A DNA stretch of 64,000 nt from Phenylobacterium sp. RIFCSPHIGHO2_01_FULL_69_31 (GTDB lineage Bacteria > Pseudomonadota > Alphaproteobacteria > Caulobacterales > Caulobacteraceae), in contig NZ_MHXN01000014.1 in NCBI RefSeq assembly GCF_001824475.1, positions 1 to 64,000 on the forward strand. Reading direction: 5' to 3'. Of the stretch, positions 44,372 to 52,482 are shown piece after piece. How positions within the stretch are numbered: the first letter of the stretch is position 1; each line of letters opens with the position of its first letter. The notes under the pieces are model-generated. The model was given only the letters and a program-made list of their open reading frames with translations. It made no database searches and had not been told where the DNA came from. The position numbers and the translations under genes are program-made.

Positions 44372-45817
44372 TCAGGCGCCTAGCGCCGCCGCCAGCCGCG
44401 CCACGCCGGCGTCCATCGCCTTGGCCGGGAAGCCGGTGAAGCCGAGGAGCAGGCCATGGCGCGGCGTGGCGGCGTGGTGCAGCGGACTGATGGCCCGGGT
44501 CAGCACCCCCCGGGCCGCCGCCTGGGCCTCGGCCTCCAGGTCCGAACGGCCGTCCTTCAGGTAGGCGATCAGGTGCATGCCCTGGTCGGGAACGTCCGGC
44601 TCCAGGACATCCCCCATCCGCCTGGCGAGCGCCTCGGCCAGCGCATCGCGCTGGGCCTTGTACGCTAGCCGTCGGCGGCGAATGTGGGCGGCGAACTGGC
44701 CGCTTTCCATGAAGTCCAGCGTCACGGCCTGGGTCAGGCTGGGCGGCTGGCGGTCGGCCAGGCGGCGCAGCGCCGACAACGGCTCCACCAGCGCCTTGGG
44801 CGCCACCAAGTAACCCAGCCGCAGCCCTGGGAAGAGCGACTTGTTCAGGGTGCCCACGTAGATCACCCGCTCGCCGCCATCGAGGCCCTGCAGCGACGCC
44901 AGCGGCGCGCCGGCGTAGCGGAACTCCGAGGCGTAATCGTCCTCCACGATCCAGGCGCCCGCGGCGCGCGCCCAGGCGATCAATTCCAGCCGCCGGCCCA
45001 TCGACATCGCCACACCCAACGGGAACTGGTGCGAGGGGGTCACGAAGGCGGCGCGGGCGTCCGGCGCGAACGCGATCCCCGACTGAACGACCAGTCCCGA
45101 ACGGTCCACCGGCACAGGCACGCCCTGGGCGCCGCCGGAGGTGAGGGCATGCCAGGTCTGCGGATAGCCAGGATCCTCGAGCCAGACCTTATCTCCCGGC
45201 TTCAGCAGCAGGCGCGAGGTCAGGTCGACCGCGTGTTGCGCGCCCGAGGTGACGATCACCTGATCGGGCTCGCACACCACGCCGCGGGCGGCGCGCAGAT
45301 AGTCCGCCACCGCCGCGCGCAGCCGCCGATCGCCGGCCGGCTCGGAATAGCCGAAGTGATCCGGCCCAAGGGTGCGTAGCGCGCGCCGGGTCGAGGCGGC
45401 CCAGGCGTCCAGCGCGCGGGCGTCCATCAGAGTGCGGCCGTTCGAAAACGTCATCGGCTCGGTGGAGCGCGGCGCCGGGAAACCCGCCACGTCCGGAATG
45501 CGCTCGGGCGGGACCGGCGGGGCTGCAGCCTGCGGCGAGGCCTTCAGGTCCAGCACCCCCGAGAGGTCCTGCGAGACGTAGGTGCCCGAGCCGGTCCGCC
45601 CCTCCGCATAGCCCTCGGCGAGGAGTTGGTCGTAGGCCGCGACCACCGACGCCCGGGCGACACCCAGCCGCGAAGCCAGGTCGCGGCTGGACGGCAGGCG
45701 GCCGCCCGGCCGGAGCGCGCCGGTGTGAATGGCGCTCCGCACCTGGTCGTAGACTTGCCGGATCACCGGCCGCCCCGTCTCCGGCGCGGCCCAGGGATAG
45801 ACGTCAGCCCAGCTCAT
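44372..45817 (-). CDS. MocR/PdxR-type GntR regulator with aminotransferase domain
   Basis: This 481-residue protein has a GntR winged helix (about 15-80: RQVYDQVRSAIHTGALRPGGRLPSSRDLA, core RPGGRLPSSRDLASRLGV). A class I aminotransferase-like domain follows, with VTSGAQHAVDL, EDPGYPQTWHAL, WIVEDDYASEFRY and the PLP lysine in YVGTLNKSLFPGLRLGY. MocR regulators use PLP as effector. The divergent neighbour encodes a pyridoxamine-phosphate-oxidase-like protein, so a PdxR-like role in vitamin B6 control is likely. Confidence 0.92.
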   Translation of the reverse strand: MSWADVYPWAAPETGRPVIRQVYDQVRSAIHTGALRPGGRLPSSRDLASRLGVARASVVAAYDQLLAEGYAEGRTGSGTYVSQDLSGVLDLKASPQAAAPPVPPERIPDVAGFPAPRSTEPMTFSNGRTLMDARALDAWAASTRRALRTLGPDHFGYSEPAGDRRLRAAVADYLRAARGVVCEPDQVIVTSGAQHAVDLTSRLLLKPGDKVWLEDPGYPQTWHALTSGGAQGVPVPVDRSGLVVQSGIAFAPDARAAFVTPSHQFPLGVAMSMGRRLELIAWARAAGAWIVEDDYASEFRYAGAPLASLQGLDGGERVIYVGTLNKSLFPGLRLGYLVAPKALVEPLSALRRLADRQPPSLTQAVTLDFMESGQFAAHIRRRRLAYKAQRDALAEALARRMGDVLEPDVPDQGMHLIAYLKDGRSDLEAEAQAAARGVLTRAISPLHHAATPRHGLLLGFTGFPAKAMDAGVARLAAALGA

Positions 45818-45829
45818 TGACTCTCCGAA

Positions 45830-45872
45830 TGGTCTGTCCAGATCGTTGGAAGTGGACCTATCCAGCAGACCA
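45830..45872. promoter_or_regulatory. Inverted repeat in the MocR/PNPOx divergent promoter
   Basis: TGGTCTG (45830-45836) and CAGACCA (45866-45872) are exact reverse complements. Between them lie TCCA...TGGA and a second TCCAG, giving partial direct repeats of the GTCCAG type that MocR proteins often bind. It overlaps the region expected to contain both divergent promoters. Confidence 0.5.
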
Positions 45873-45909
45873 CATACGGCTTAGCCCGCCAATCCGAAAG
45901 GAGGCGGCC

Positions 45910-46116
45910 ATGCCGACGACCCACGACCACCCGATAATCGACGCGCTGCGCCGCCTCGCGATGACGACGCTGGCCTACGCCCTTGCAGTGGGCCTCGTCG
46001 CCCTGGCCCTGCCTCGCCTACTGACGCCCCTGCCGGTGGCGGCGCTTCTCCCCGAGCCGCCGCCCGTCGTGGCGCGGGTTCCTGCGGCCACCCCGCCCGC
46101 GGAACCCGCGCCATGA
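45910..46116 (+). CDS. Small single-pass membrane protein, unknown
   Basis: This 68-residue protein starts at an ATG with a strong AAAGGAGG upstream. One membrane helix (about residues 18-37) is followed by a Pro/Ala-rich tail (LLPEPPPVVARVPAATPPAEP). Its stop overlaps the next start (ATGA), so it is translationally coupled to the PNPOx-like gene. No family is recognised. Confidence 0.72.
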   Translation: MPTTHDHPIIDALRRLAMTTLAYALAVGLVALALPRLLTPLPVAALLPEPPPVVARVPAATPPAEPAP

Positions 46117-46838
46117 GCCCGCCCGACGGTTCCTTCACGCCCACGGCGCGCTCGCAGGTCCGGCGGCGGCCCCAGCGCGGCCACTACGACGAGGCCGCGG
46201 TCTACGGCGTGCTCGACGCCGGGATCATGGCGCATGTGGGCTACGTCATCGACGGCCAGCCGTTCGTGACCCCCACCGCCTATTGGCGCGAAGACCGCAA
46301 GCTCTACTGGCACGGCGCGGCCGCGAGCCGGATGCTGGCGACGGTGGCCGAGGGCGCGCCGGTCTGCGTGACCGTCAGCTTCCTGGACGGCTTCGTGGTC
46401 GGCCGCTCCGGCATCACCCATTCGCTGAACTACCGGTCCGTGATGGCCTTCGGCCGGGCCCGACTGGTGAGCGACCTCGCGGAGGTGCGGGCGGCGATGG
46501 ACGCCTTCATCGGCCGCCTCTACGCGGGCCGGCCGCTGAAGCTGCGCCCCACCACCGACGACGACCTGCGCCGTATCGCCCTCGTGGAGATGGAGATCGA
46601 GGAGGCCTCGGCGAAGATCAAGGACACCGGCGTGACCGACCTGCCCGCCGACGACGCCTGGGCGGCCTGGTGCGGCGTGTTTCCGGTGGAGACGCGGATC
46701 GGCGCGCCCCTGCCCGAGCCCGGCATGGGCAGCGGCGGGCCGCCGACCGCGGACCTGGCGCCGTATGCGGAGGGGACCCGGCTGGACTCGGCGCTGACGG
46801 CCGCGGCCCAGGCCTACGGCTTGCCGGTCTCGACGTAG
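46113..46838 (+). CDS. Pyridoxamine 5'-phosphate oxidase-like flavin-binding protein
   Basis: This 241-residue protein has the FMN-binding split-barrel pattern of the Pyridox_ox_2 group: GHYDEAAVYGVLDAGIMAHVGYVIDGQPFVTPT (core GIMAHVGYVIDGQPFVTP), YWHGAAASRML, VCVTVSFLDGFVVGRS, and SVMAFGRARLV. Such proteins bind FMN or F420 and act on varied substrates; true PdxH activity is not implied. It diverges from a MocR-type regulator, which fits a PLP or flavin-linked function. Confidence 0.88.
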   Translation: MSPPDGSFTPTARSQVRRRPQRGHYDEAAVYGVLDAGIMAHVGYVIDGQPFVTPTAYWREDRKLYWHGAAASRMLATVAEGAPVCVTVSFLDGFVVGRSGITHSLNYRSVMAFGRARLVSDLAEVRAAMDAFIGRLYAGRPLKLRPTTDDDLRRIALVEMEIEEASAKIKDTGVTDLPADDAWAAWCGVFPVETRIGAPLPEPGMGSGGPPTADLAPYAEGTRLDSALTAAAQAYGLPVST

Positions 46839-47341
46839 CGCTTCAGCCGGGCCCAGCCTCCCGTCAGGACGCCGTCGACCTGGGGCGCCGCCTTGAGGAC
46901 GAAGTCGCGCGCGCCGCCCACGTTGTAGGTGATCGTGAGCTCCGTCCCGCCGTCCTTCGGCTTCATCCGGAAGAAGAGGGCGCCGTTGACCCCCTCGTCC
47001 TGCAGCGGCCCCAGGGCCGCGTCCGCCCGGATCATCCCCTGCTCGGGCCAGGCTAGGACGACCACGCCGTGCCGGACGCTGCCGCCCCCTGGAATGGTCT
47101 CGCACCAGCAGGCGTTGGCCTGCAGCGGCAGGGTGATGTTCTCCGCCTTGCCGGAATAGCTGTGCGCGCCATCCCACCAGCGCCCGATCTCGCCGATCGC
47201 CTGGTAGACGCGGGCCGGCGGAGCCTCGATCTGCACCACGCTCTTCAGGCGGAAGCCCTGTGCTCCGGTCTCGACCACCTCGGCGCGCGCCGCGCCGGTG
47301 AACGCCACGGCGGCCAGCGCCGCCAGAACCATCGATCGCAT
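46814..47341 (-). CDS. Exported SRPBCC (START-like) protein
   Basis: This 175-residue protein has a signal peptide (MRSMVLAALAAVAFTGAARA-EV) and a single SRPBCC domain: SVVQIEAPPARVYQAIGEIGRWWDG (core ARVYQAIGEIGRWW), SGKAENITLPL, GTELTITYNVGG, and a final helix GGWARLKRYVET. The fold has a hydrophobic ligand cavity; the ligand is unknown. It overlaps the end of the PNPOx-like gene tail to tail by 25 bp and follows murI by 20 bp. Confidence 0.85.
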   Translation of the reverse strand: MRSMVLAALAAVAFTGAARAEVVETGAQGFRLKSVVQIEAPPARVYQAIGEIGRWWDGAHSYSGKAENITLPLQANACWCETIPGGGSVRHGVVVLAWPEQGMIRADAALGPLQDEGVNGALFFRMKPKDGGTELTITYNVGGARDFVLKAAPQVDGVLTGGWARLKRYVETGKP

Positions 47342-47361
47342 CGTTTCGCCCCCGGCCTGCC

Positions 47362-48213
47362 TCAGGCCGGCTCGAAGCTTAGCGGTCCTCCCCAGAATGT
47401 CTCAACCAGGCTGTTCTGGGCGCCCGGCTCGCCGGTGGTCAGGAAGCGACGAACGGCGCCCGTGCCCGGCTGGAATTCCGGATGGCGGGCGAAGTAGCGC
47501 TCCAGCGCATCGGCCGTGGCGTCCGGCTGTCGGATCAGGGGCGTGCCGGGCGGCAGGGCGGCCTGGAACAGGTCGGCCACGATCTCGTAGTGGGTGCAGC
47601 CCAGGATCGCGCGGTCGGGATTGCGGCCGATCCGGGTGGCCAGCGCCCTCACGTGGCCCTGGATCGTGGCGGCGAGCTCGTCCCGGGGCGCGTTGGCCTC
47701 GATCATCCGCGCCAGCTCGGGGCAGGGCTCGGAGAAGACCGCCACGTCCTGCCGGCGCTTGTCGATCTCGATCTCGTAGACCCGGCTCCTCGTGGTGGCC
47801 GGGGTGGAGAAGACGCCGAGGATCTCCAGCTTCTCGGCCTTCTCCTCGCGCCATTGGGCCTCATGCTCCCAGGGCAGGCCCGTGGCCGCCTCGATGGTCG
47901 GCACCACGATGCCCAGGACGTTGACCGGCCGGCCGAGGTCGCGGCGATAGCCGGGCAGCCAGGTCTGCTGCAGGCGGCGCAGCGCCACGCTGGCGGCGGT
48001 GTTGCAGGCCAGGACCACCAGGTCGCAGCCCTCTTCGAACAGGCGCACGCAGCCGGCCCTGGTCAGCTCGACGATCTCCTCGCCGGACCGCCCGCCATAC
48101 GGCGCGTTGGCCTGGTCGGCCAGGTAGATGAAGTCCGCCTCGGGGAACCGCTCCACCAGCCGGTGATGGACGGTCAGGCCGCCGACCCCGGAATCGAACA
48201 CGCCGATGCTCAT
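47362..48213 (-). CDS. murI: Glutamate racemase
   Basis: This 283-residue protein shows IGVFDSGVGGLTVHH at the start, the first catalytic Cys in LVVLACNTAASVALR near residue 69, and the second in AILGCTHYEIVAD near 205. It makes D-glutamate for peptidoglycan. The start is the ATG at 48213, divergent from the hydrolase gene across 136 bp. Confidence 0.95.
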   Translation of the reverse strand: MSIGVFDSGVGGLTVHHRLVERFPEADFIYLADQANAPYGGRSGEEIVELTRAGCVRLFEEGCDLVVLACNTAASVALRRLQQTWLPGYRRDLGRPVNVLGIVVPTIEAATGLPWEHEAQWREEKAEKLEILGVFSTPATTRSRVYEIEIDKRRQDVAVFSEPCPELARMIEANAPRDELAATIQGHVRALATRIGRNPDRAILGCTHYEIVADLFQAALPPGTPLIRQPDATADALERYFARHPEFQPGTGAVRRFLTTGEPGAQNSLVETFWGGPLSFEPA

Positions 48214-48349
48214 GATCCGGTGTTAGCGGGCGTCGGCGAGGGTGTCACCGACGGCGTGACGCGCGGCGCCGGACCATGACACCTTCCGGTTCAGAACTGC
48301 ACGGTCGGCCCGGAGTGTGGCGGACCCCTTGGGCCCGGAGCGAACGTCC

Positions 48350-49738
48350 ATGCTGCCGATCGACGCCATCCTGCTCGCGGGCCTGATCGCCGCGGCCGTC
48401 TGGCGGCTGGCCGCGCCGAACCGCGGCCGCCAGGCGCGAGCGGTGCTGTGCGTGGGCCTCGTCCTGGTAGCCGGCGCGCAGTACGCCCTGAAGGGGTTCA
48501 CCTGGCAGTTCGTCCCCGGCTACCTGCTGCTCGCCGCCACCGCCCTGCCCGTCCGCCGGGCGGGCGTTGTGTCGCGTTGGGCGGGCGGCGTGGGATTGGC
48601 GATCCTGATCGGCGCCGCCCTCGCCTCGTGGGCGCTGCTGCCGGCGCCCGTGCTGCCGCAGCCCCGAGGGCCGCACCCCATTGGTGAGCAGGTCTTTCGC
48701 TGGGTGGACGCCAGCCGCGAGGAGGCGACGACGCCGGACCCGGCGGACCGCCGGAATGTGGTGGTCCAGGCCTGGTACCCGGCCGACCCCGGCCCGGCGG
48801 GCAATCCACGTGGCGGCGGGACACCCTATCTGGACGGCCTGGGTCGCCTGCCCGGTCCCATCATGGCGTTCCCCAGCTTCGTGTTCCGGCGGTTCGGCGA
48901 GACCGACACCCACGCCACGCCCAACGCACCCGTTTCCAACGCCCGCCGAACCTGGCCGGTGGTGATCTTCTCGCCGGGCTACGGAGCGCCGCGGGCGTTC
49001 TACACCGGCCTCGCCGCGGGCCTGGCGAGCCGGGGTTACGTCGTGCTGGCGGTGGACCATCCTTACGAAGCTGCCGTCACCCAGCTCGCCGACGGCCGCG
49101 CCGCGGGGCCGGCCCAGTATTACGGCCGCGGGACCGAACGCATCGCCTACATGGAGCGCCAGATCCCGGTCCGCGCCGCCGACCTGCGCTTCGTGCTCGA
49201 CCAGTTGGCCCGACCCGGGGCGATGGGTCCGCGCCTCGCAGGACGGCTGGACGCCAACCGCGTCGCCGCGGCCGGCCACTCGTTCGGCGGCGCCACCGCC
49301 GTCCTGGCCGCGAGCGACGACCCGCGGATCAAGGCCGTCGCCGATATCGACGGCATGCTCTATGGCGCGGTGCGGGGCGAGGCCTTGCAGGGACCGCTGC
49401 TGCTGCTGGAAAGCGACCATGATGGAACCGGCTTTCGCGCCCGCTACGTCGAGGCCACCGAGGCCGTCCTGTCGCAGGTCCCGGCCGGCGGCTGGCGCTA
49501 TGCGATCGGCGGCGCGAACCATTTCAGCTTCACCGACGCCGACCACTTCTTCAGCCCGCCGGGGCGCTGGGCAGTCGCCCAGGTCATGGGTGGCGAACGT
49601 GGCGCCGCGGCGACCCAGCGGGCGGCTGTGGATATCCTGGACGCCTTCCTGCGCGGCCCGCTCAAGGGCGAGCCGGGCGACGTCGCCGAGGCGGCGGGGC
49701 GCTACGAGGGCGTCAGGGGCGGGCCGAGCCCCCGCTGA
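48350..49738 (+). CDS. Membrane-anchored alpha/beta hydrolase (PAF-acetylhydrolase-like)
   Basis: From the ATG at 48350 (GGAG upstream) the product is 462 residues. Three or four N-terminal membrane helices (about 4-100) lead to an alpha/beta hydrolase domain. It has the oxyanion strand VVIFSPGYGAPR, the nucleophile elbow AAAGHSFGGATA near residue 306, an acid in LLLESDHDG-type region and His in GGANHFSFTD near 390. The arrangement resembles platelet-activating-factor acetylhydrolase family esterases. The substrate is unknown, with the active site probably periplasmic. Confidence 0.85.
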   Translation: MLPIDAILLAGLIAAAVWRLAAPNRGRQARAVLCVGLVLVAGAQYALKGFTWQFVPGYLLLAATALPVRRAGVVSRWAGGVGLAILIGAALASWALLPAPVLPQPRGPHPIGEQVFRWVDASREEATTPDPADRRNVVVQAWYPADPGPAGNPRGGGTPYLDGLGRLPGPIMAFPSFVFRRFGETDTHATPNAPVSNARRTWPVVIFSPGYGAPRAFYTGLAAGLASRGYVVLAVDHPYEAAVTQLADGRAAGPAQYYGRGTERIAYMERQIPVRAADLRFVLDQLARPGAMGPRLAGRLDANRVAAAGHSFGGATAVLAASDDPRIKAVADIDGMLYGAVRGEALQGPLLLLESDHDGTGFRARYVEATEAVLSQVPAGGWRYAIGGANHFSFTDADHFFSPPGRWAVAQVMGGERGAAATQRAAVDILDAFLRGPLKGEPGDVAEAAGRYEGVRGGPSPR

Positions 49739-50097
49739 ACCCGCTCCCGCCACAGGGCCAGCGCCGGCGTCACGCCCAGTTCCATGACCAGCGGAAACGC
49801 CACCGCGCCCGGCGCGCCCGTTTCCAGCACGCCCGCCAGCCGCGCGAGGCCGCCGACGAACACGACGACGGCCAGCGTCCGAACGACCGCGCCGCGGCGC
49901 TCGATGGCCGGGACCGAGCACCAGAACACAAGGCCGATGCCCAGGAGCAGGCCGGAGAGGTAGCGCCCATGGCTGGCGGCGGTGACGCCGACGGTGTTCA
50001 TGCCGCCCAGCACCCCCCACAGGCCGCCGCCCACCGGCACGATCCCGGCGACCGCGACAGAAGCCTGCAGCAGGCGACGCTCGATGGCGGGGCTCAA
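49702..50097 (-). CDS. DUF4345-type small membrane protein
   Basis: The product is 131 residues from a TTG at 50097 overlapping the ogt stop (TTGA). Four hydrophobic helices and the segments GGMNTVGVTAASHGRYLSGL (core TAASHGRYLSG), RGAVVRTLAVVVFVGGLAR and VMELGVTPALALW fit DUF4345. Function is unknown. It overlaps the hydrolase 3' end by 37 bp on the other strand. Confidence 0.72.
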   Translation of the reverse strand: MSPAIERRLLQASVAVAGIVPVGGGLWGVLGGMNTVGVTAASHGRYLSGLLLGIGLVFWCSVPAIERRGAVVRTLAVVVFVGGLARLAGVLETGAPGAVAFPLVMELGVTPALALWRERVQRGLGPPLTPS

Positions 50098-50630
50098 GCG
50101 AACAGGTCCGCCTGCGCCGCCGCCTTGGCGCCCTCGATACCCAGCAGCTTCAGCTTGGTGTTCACCCCGCCCCGCGCCGAGAATCCGCCCGGCTTGCCGC
50201 CCGCCGCCGTCACCCGATGACAGGGCACGACGATCGGCCAGGGGTTCTTGCCAAGGGCCTGGCCGACGTCCCGCGCCAGCAGCTTGTCGCCCAGCCGCGC
50301 GGCGATCTCGCCGTAGGTCAAGGTCTCCCCCGGCGGGATCGCCCGGGCGATCTCGTAGACCCGGGCGTGGAATTCGGGCGCCCGCGACAGGTCGATGGGC
50401 GCATCGAGGAGGTCGGGCTTCTCGCCGCGCATCAGGGCGCGGATGTCCCCGACCGTCTTGTCGAGCCCGGCCGGGACGGTGGCCTCGACCGCTTCGGGAA
50501 ACCGCCGCAGGAACGACCGTCGGGCCGTCTCCGGATCCCGCTCGGGCAGGTGGACGCCGACCAGGCCTTGTTCGCCCCAGGCGATGCCCGCGTGGCCGAT
50601 GGCCGTGTCGAAGAGGGCGTACTGGATCAT
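50094..50630 (-). CDS. ogt: Methylated-DNA--protein-cysteine methyltransferase
   Basis: From the ATG at 50630 the product is 178 residues. The active-site motif IVVPCHRVTAAGG lies near residue 140, with the helix-turn-helix and DNA-binding region before it (PPGETLTYGEIAARLG, ALGKNPWPI). It removes O6-alkyl groups from guanine in one suicide reaction. The N-terminal domain is Ogt-like without an Ada zinc domain. DUF4345 is coupled downstream. Confidence 0.95.
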   Translation of the reverse strand: MIQYALFDTAIGHAGIAWGEQGLVGVHLPERDPETARRSFLRRFPEAVEATVPAGLDKTVGDIRALMRGEKPDLLDAPIDLSRAPEFHARVYEIARAIPPGETLTYGEIAARLGDKLLARDVGQALGKNPWPIVVPCHRVTAAGGKPGGFSARGGVNTKLKLLGIEGAKAAAQADLFA

Positions 50631-50689
50631 GCTGCAAAGATAGTCGCGTTCGCCGATAACCGCTCGCGGCTTTCGGACATGGATCGCCG

Positions 50690-51868
50690 CTAGACTGCGG
50701 ACTCCGCGACCGCCGCCACCGGCTCCAACGGCATGCGCAGCGTGAACCGGGTCTCGGCGGCGTCCGAGGTCACCTCCAGCGTGCCGGCATGGGCGCGGGC
50801 GATCTCGGAGGCGATCCACAGGCCGAGCCCCAGCCCCTGCTGGTTCGGCCGGTAGATGGCCCGGGTGAAGGGCTGGAAGAGCTGGTTTCTCGCCGCCTCC
50901 GGGATCGGGTCGCCGTTGTTGGCCACCGATACCTCCAGGGCTTCGCCCGTGACGAGCGCCTGGACGCGGATCGGCGCCGCCTCGTGTCCGTGGGTGATGG
51001 CGTTGGCGATCAGGTTCGACAGCAACTGCGCCAGGCGCCGGCCGTCGGCGTTGACCGTGCGGTCCAGCCGGATGTCCGCCTCGATGCGGCGCTCCGGATG
51101 GGCGAGGCGCAGTTCGGCCACCACCTGCTCCAGCGTCCGGGCCAGTTCCGGCTCCGGCCGACGCTCGGCGACGAAACCTCCGCCCAGGCGGCCTCGGGCC
51201 AGGTCGAGCACATTGTCTATCAGGCCCGCCATCCGCTGCACGCTGCCCTGCATCGCCGACACCAGAGATTGGGCGCGGGAATCCAGCGGCGTCTTGCGCA
51301 GCAGGCGGCCCGCCGCGTCGATGGACGCCAGGGGGTTGCGCAGGTCGTGACCCAGCACGGCGATGAACTGCTCGCGCAGTTCGGCCGCTTCGCGCTGGTC
51401 CAGAAGCGCCGCCTCGCTCTGGGCCAGCCGCCGCTCGGCGTCGAGCTGGCTCGCAATCAGCTCGGCGAAAAGGTCGAACATCGCCCGCGCCTGGCTGTCC
51501 TTCAGGCGCGCGGGGCGGGGATCGATGGCGCAGAGGGTGCCGAAGAACTCGCCTCGCACCCGGATCGGGACCGAGATATAGCTTTCGAAGCCGTACAGCG
51601 CCGGCGTTGGGTGGCCGCGGAAGATCGCGTCGTCGGCCACATGGTCGATGACCACCGCCTCGCCCGACGCGCGGATCTCGTTGCAGATGGTGGTCTCGAC
51701 CTTGAGTTCGCCGCCGGGCTGGAGGCCGAAGTCGATCTCGTCGCGCAAGGCGCAGGCGACCCAGCGATCCTCGGTGACACGCGCCACTGCGGCGAAGCCC
51801 ATGCCGGTGGTGCGGCAGATCACCTCGAGGATCCTGGGGACGGCGTCGATCCGGACAATCGCCGCCAC
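50690..51868 (-). CDS. GAF-domain sensor histidine kinase (soluble)
   Basis: The 392 residues counted from a GTG at 51868 comprise a GAF domain (about 10-160: VICRTTGMGFAAVARVTEDRW, VETTICNEIR, SYISVPIRVRGEFFGTLCAID; cores), a helix, HisKA with the phospho-His in IAVLGHDLRNPLASI near 175, and HATPase (NLIANAITHG, GLGLGLWIASEIARAHAG). It is cytoplasmic and may sense a bound ligand. The reading frame stays open upstream with residues PPSIEDDVA that look like family sequence; the only start candidate there is ATA at 51892 after GGGAG, so the true start is uncertain. No cognate regulator is adjacent. Confidence 0.88.
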   Translation of the reverse strand: MAAIVRIDAVPRILEVICRTTGMGFAAVARVTEDRWVACALRDEIDFGLQPGGELKVETTICNEIRASGEAVVIDHVADDAIFRGHPTPALYGFESYISVPIRVRGEFFGTLCAIDPRPARLKDSQARAMFDLFAELIASQLDAERRLAQSEAALLDQREAAELREQFIAVLGHDLRNPLASIDAAGRLLRKTPLDSRAQSLVSAMQGSVQRMAGLIDNVLDLARGRLGGGFVAERRPEPELARTLEQVVAELRLAHPERRIEADIRLDRTVNADGRRLAQLLSNLIANAITHGHEAAPIRVQALVTGEALEVSVANNGDPIPEAARNQLFQPFTRAIYRPNQQGLGLGLWIASEIARAHAGTLEVTSDAAETRFTLRMPLEPVAAVAESAV

Positions 51869-52059
51869 ATCATCTTCGATCGAGGGCGGTATGTCGGGTC
51901 TCCCTGGCCTGTCGCGGCCCCGTCGAACCGTAGGCTTGCGCGGCCCCGGGAGTCACTGAAATTCCTCGTATTTGTCGGCTATGCGACAGAGGAGCGCAGG
52001 CGTCCTTGACAGGGCGGGAGCCGCGGGCGGCAACTGGCAAGCCTCACCGGAAGGACCGC

Positions 52060-52317
52060 ATGCCCAGCTTTTCCTACGTCAACGAACAGCCACAGGAGAG
52101 CATCGTGGTGATCCGGCCATGGGACTACGCGGCGAAGGTGCTGACGGGTGGGCGGGTCGATATCCGGTTCGAATCCACGGGTGTGGAAAAGCCGGAGATC
52201 GTCGTCACCCACCGGGCCGGGGGCGAGATCGAGATCGGGCTGGGCGTGAACATCGTGTCGATCTCCGGCGAGCGGGTCGAGAGCCTGTCGCCGCGACCGG
52301 ATGACCCCGTTCCTTGA
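52060..52317 (+). CDS. Small protein with a CsrA-like strand motif, unknown
   Basis: The product is 85 residues from the ATG at 52060, with AAGGA five bases upstream. It is beta-rich with no signal or membrane helix. Residues about 48-75 (VVTHRAGGEIEIGLGVNIV, then SISGERV) resemble the CsrA start pattern T-R-R-x-G-E-x-I-x-I-G-x-x-V, but the segment is internal, not N-terminal. The similarity may be coincidental. The N-terminal half (YVNEQPQESIVVIRPWDYAAK) is distinctive. It lies alone between a divergent kinase and ffh. Confidence 0.65.
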   Translation: MPSFSYVNEQPQESIVVIRPWDYAAKVLTGGRVDIRFESTGVEKPEIVVTHRAGGEIEIGLGVNIVSISGERVESLSPRPDDPVP

Positions 52318-52391
52318 CCTTTTCCTCGCTTTGAGCGCATAAGCCGCCCCTTCCGGCGCAACCTCGGTCAGCGCCCTCTACCGCCACGACC

Positions 52392-52452
52392 CCCAGGTCT
52401 TATCTGGGACGAGGGCGGCGAGGCCCCCCGTCCACGCAATCGTGCACGGGGG
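52392..52452 (+). promoter_or_regulatory. Two hairpins in the ffh upstream region
   Basis: CCCAGGT (52392-52398) pairs with ATCTGGG (52402-52408) around a 3-base loop, with one G-T pair. CCCCCGT (52425-52431) pairs with ACGGGGG (52446-52452), enclosing an inner CACG/CGTG stem with loop CAAT. The second stem ends 30 bases before the ffh start, so it may control ffh translation or end upstream transcription. SRP RNA consensus loops were not seen. Confidence 0.4.
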
Positions 52453-52482
52453 TCGACTGCGTTTGGGCCATAGGAGTTCGAC

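Noticed and set aside
52318..52482. SRP RNA gene ahead of ffh
   Set aside because: Hairpins exist, but the conserved GGAA tetraloop and internal-loop sequences were not seen.
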